This document shows, piece by piece, positions 63,867 through 64,000 of a stretch of DNA of 64,000 nucleotides. This stretch comes from Chitinophaga arvensicola (lineage in GTDB: Bacteria > Bacteroidota > Bacteroidia > Chitinophagales > Chitinophagaceae). Each line of letters starts with the position of its first letter. Position 1 is the stretch's first letter. The notes beneath the pieces are model-generated. The model saw only the letters and a program-made list of their open reading frames with translations. It did no database searches and had not been told where the DNA came from. The stretch is taken from assembly GCF_900110835.1 (NCBI RefSeq), contig NZ_FOJG01000001.1:2057022-2121021 (forward strand), given 5' to 3'. Both the position numbers and the translations under genes were made by a program.

Positions 63867-64000
63867 ATGAAGAAAATCATATTAACAGGTGTTGCACTCA
63901 GTGCAGCACTTTCTTTTTTAGCTGCGCAAACAAAAAAGCCGGTGGCAGGTTCATCGGTCGCCAGAGGTAAAAAGGTGTACGAGCAATACTGTCTTACCTG
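63867..64000 (+). CDS. cytochrome c, N-terminal part (cut by window edge)
   Basis: ATG at 63867 opens a frame to the window end: signal peptide MKKIILTGVALSAALSFLAA, then ARGKKVYEQYCLTC, the start of a haem CxxCH motif. It lies 9 bases after the sorbosone-dehydrogenase-like gene and is probably co-transcribed and its electron acceptor. Confidence 0.8.
   Translation, partial: MKKIILTGVALSAALSFLAAQTKKPVAGSSVARGKKVYEQYCLT

Overview
The window looks like chromosome of a Bacteroidota bacterium, most likely Chitinophaga or a close relative in the Chitinophagaceae. The evidence is a SusC/SusD pair, -7 promoter elements of the TAnnTTTG type (clearest in front of rpsT), LytS/LytTR regulation, weak Shine-Dalgarno sequences, a ketoacyl-synthase pair of the kind found in flexirubin or aryl-polyene clusters, and many secreted (alpha/alpha)-toroid carbohydrate enzymes. 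No rRNA, tRNA, CRISPR array or intact insertion sequence was seen.

Layout. 1-1324: the end of a ketoacyl-synthase operon. 1407-11986: a DUF1016 nuclease-like gene with a perfect palindrome inside it, then housekeeping genes (M14 peptidase, rpsT, sucA-sucB, an RsmB-type methyltransferase, mnmA). 12193-30018: a hexuronate island. uxaC-uxaB-uxaA turn galacturonate into 2-keto-3-deoxygluconate (KDG). GH105 and GH88 enzymes release unsaturated uronate, which kduI and kduD also convert to KDG. kdgK and kdgA finish the route to pyruvate and glyceraldehyde-3-phosphate, exuT imports hexuronates, and a LacI-family regulator sits in the middle. 30040-38212: a DUF255-like thioredoxin-fold protein, a GNAT acetyltransferase, a 1310-residue Pls/PosA-type nonribosomal peptide synthetase, an SRPBCC protein and an AraC/Ogt fusion. 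38868-47195: a polysaccharide utilisation operon with two alginate-lyase-family proteins (one fused to a beta-helix), SusC and SusD.

47381-55904: assorted genes (dihaem cytochrome c, RhlE helicase, DUF2252, a Tat-exported toroid protein, DUF1266, a glycine-rich-domain protein and unknowns). 56393-62387: a compact RiPP-like locus made of a LytS-type kinase, a LytTR regulator, a 61-residue cysteine-less precursor-like peptide, a receiver-only protein and a full-length lanthipeptide dehydratase (LanB), with no LanC cyclase in the window. 62586-64000: a sorbosone-dehydrogenase-like protein and the start of a cytochrome c.

Two systems stand out. The first is the LanB locus with its cysteine-free substrate candidate, which cannot form lanthionine rings with its own residues. 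The second is the uronate regulon: identical or near-identical palindromes (tgcaaacgtttgca) lie before exuT, between uxaA and the heparinase-like gene, before kduI, and before the alginate-lyase/SusCD operon, which implies that one LacI-type regulator ties import, depolymerisation and catabolism together.
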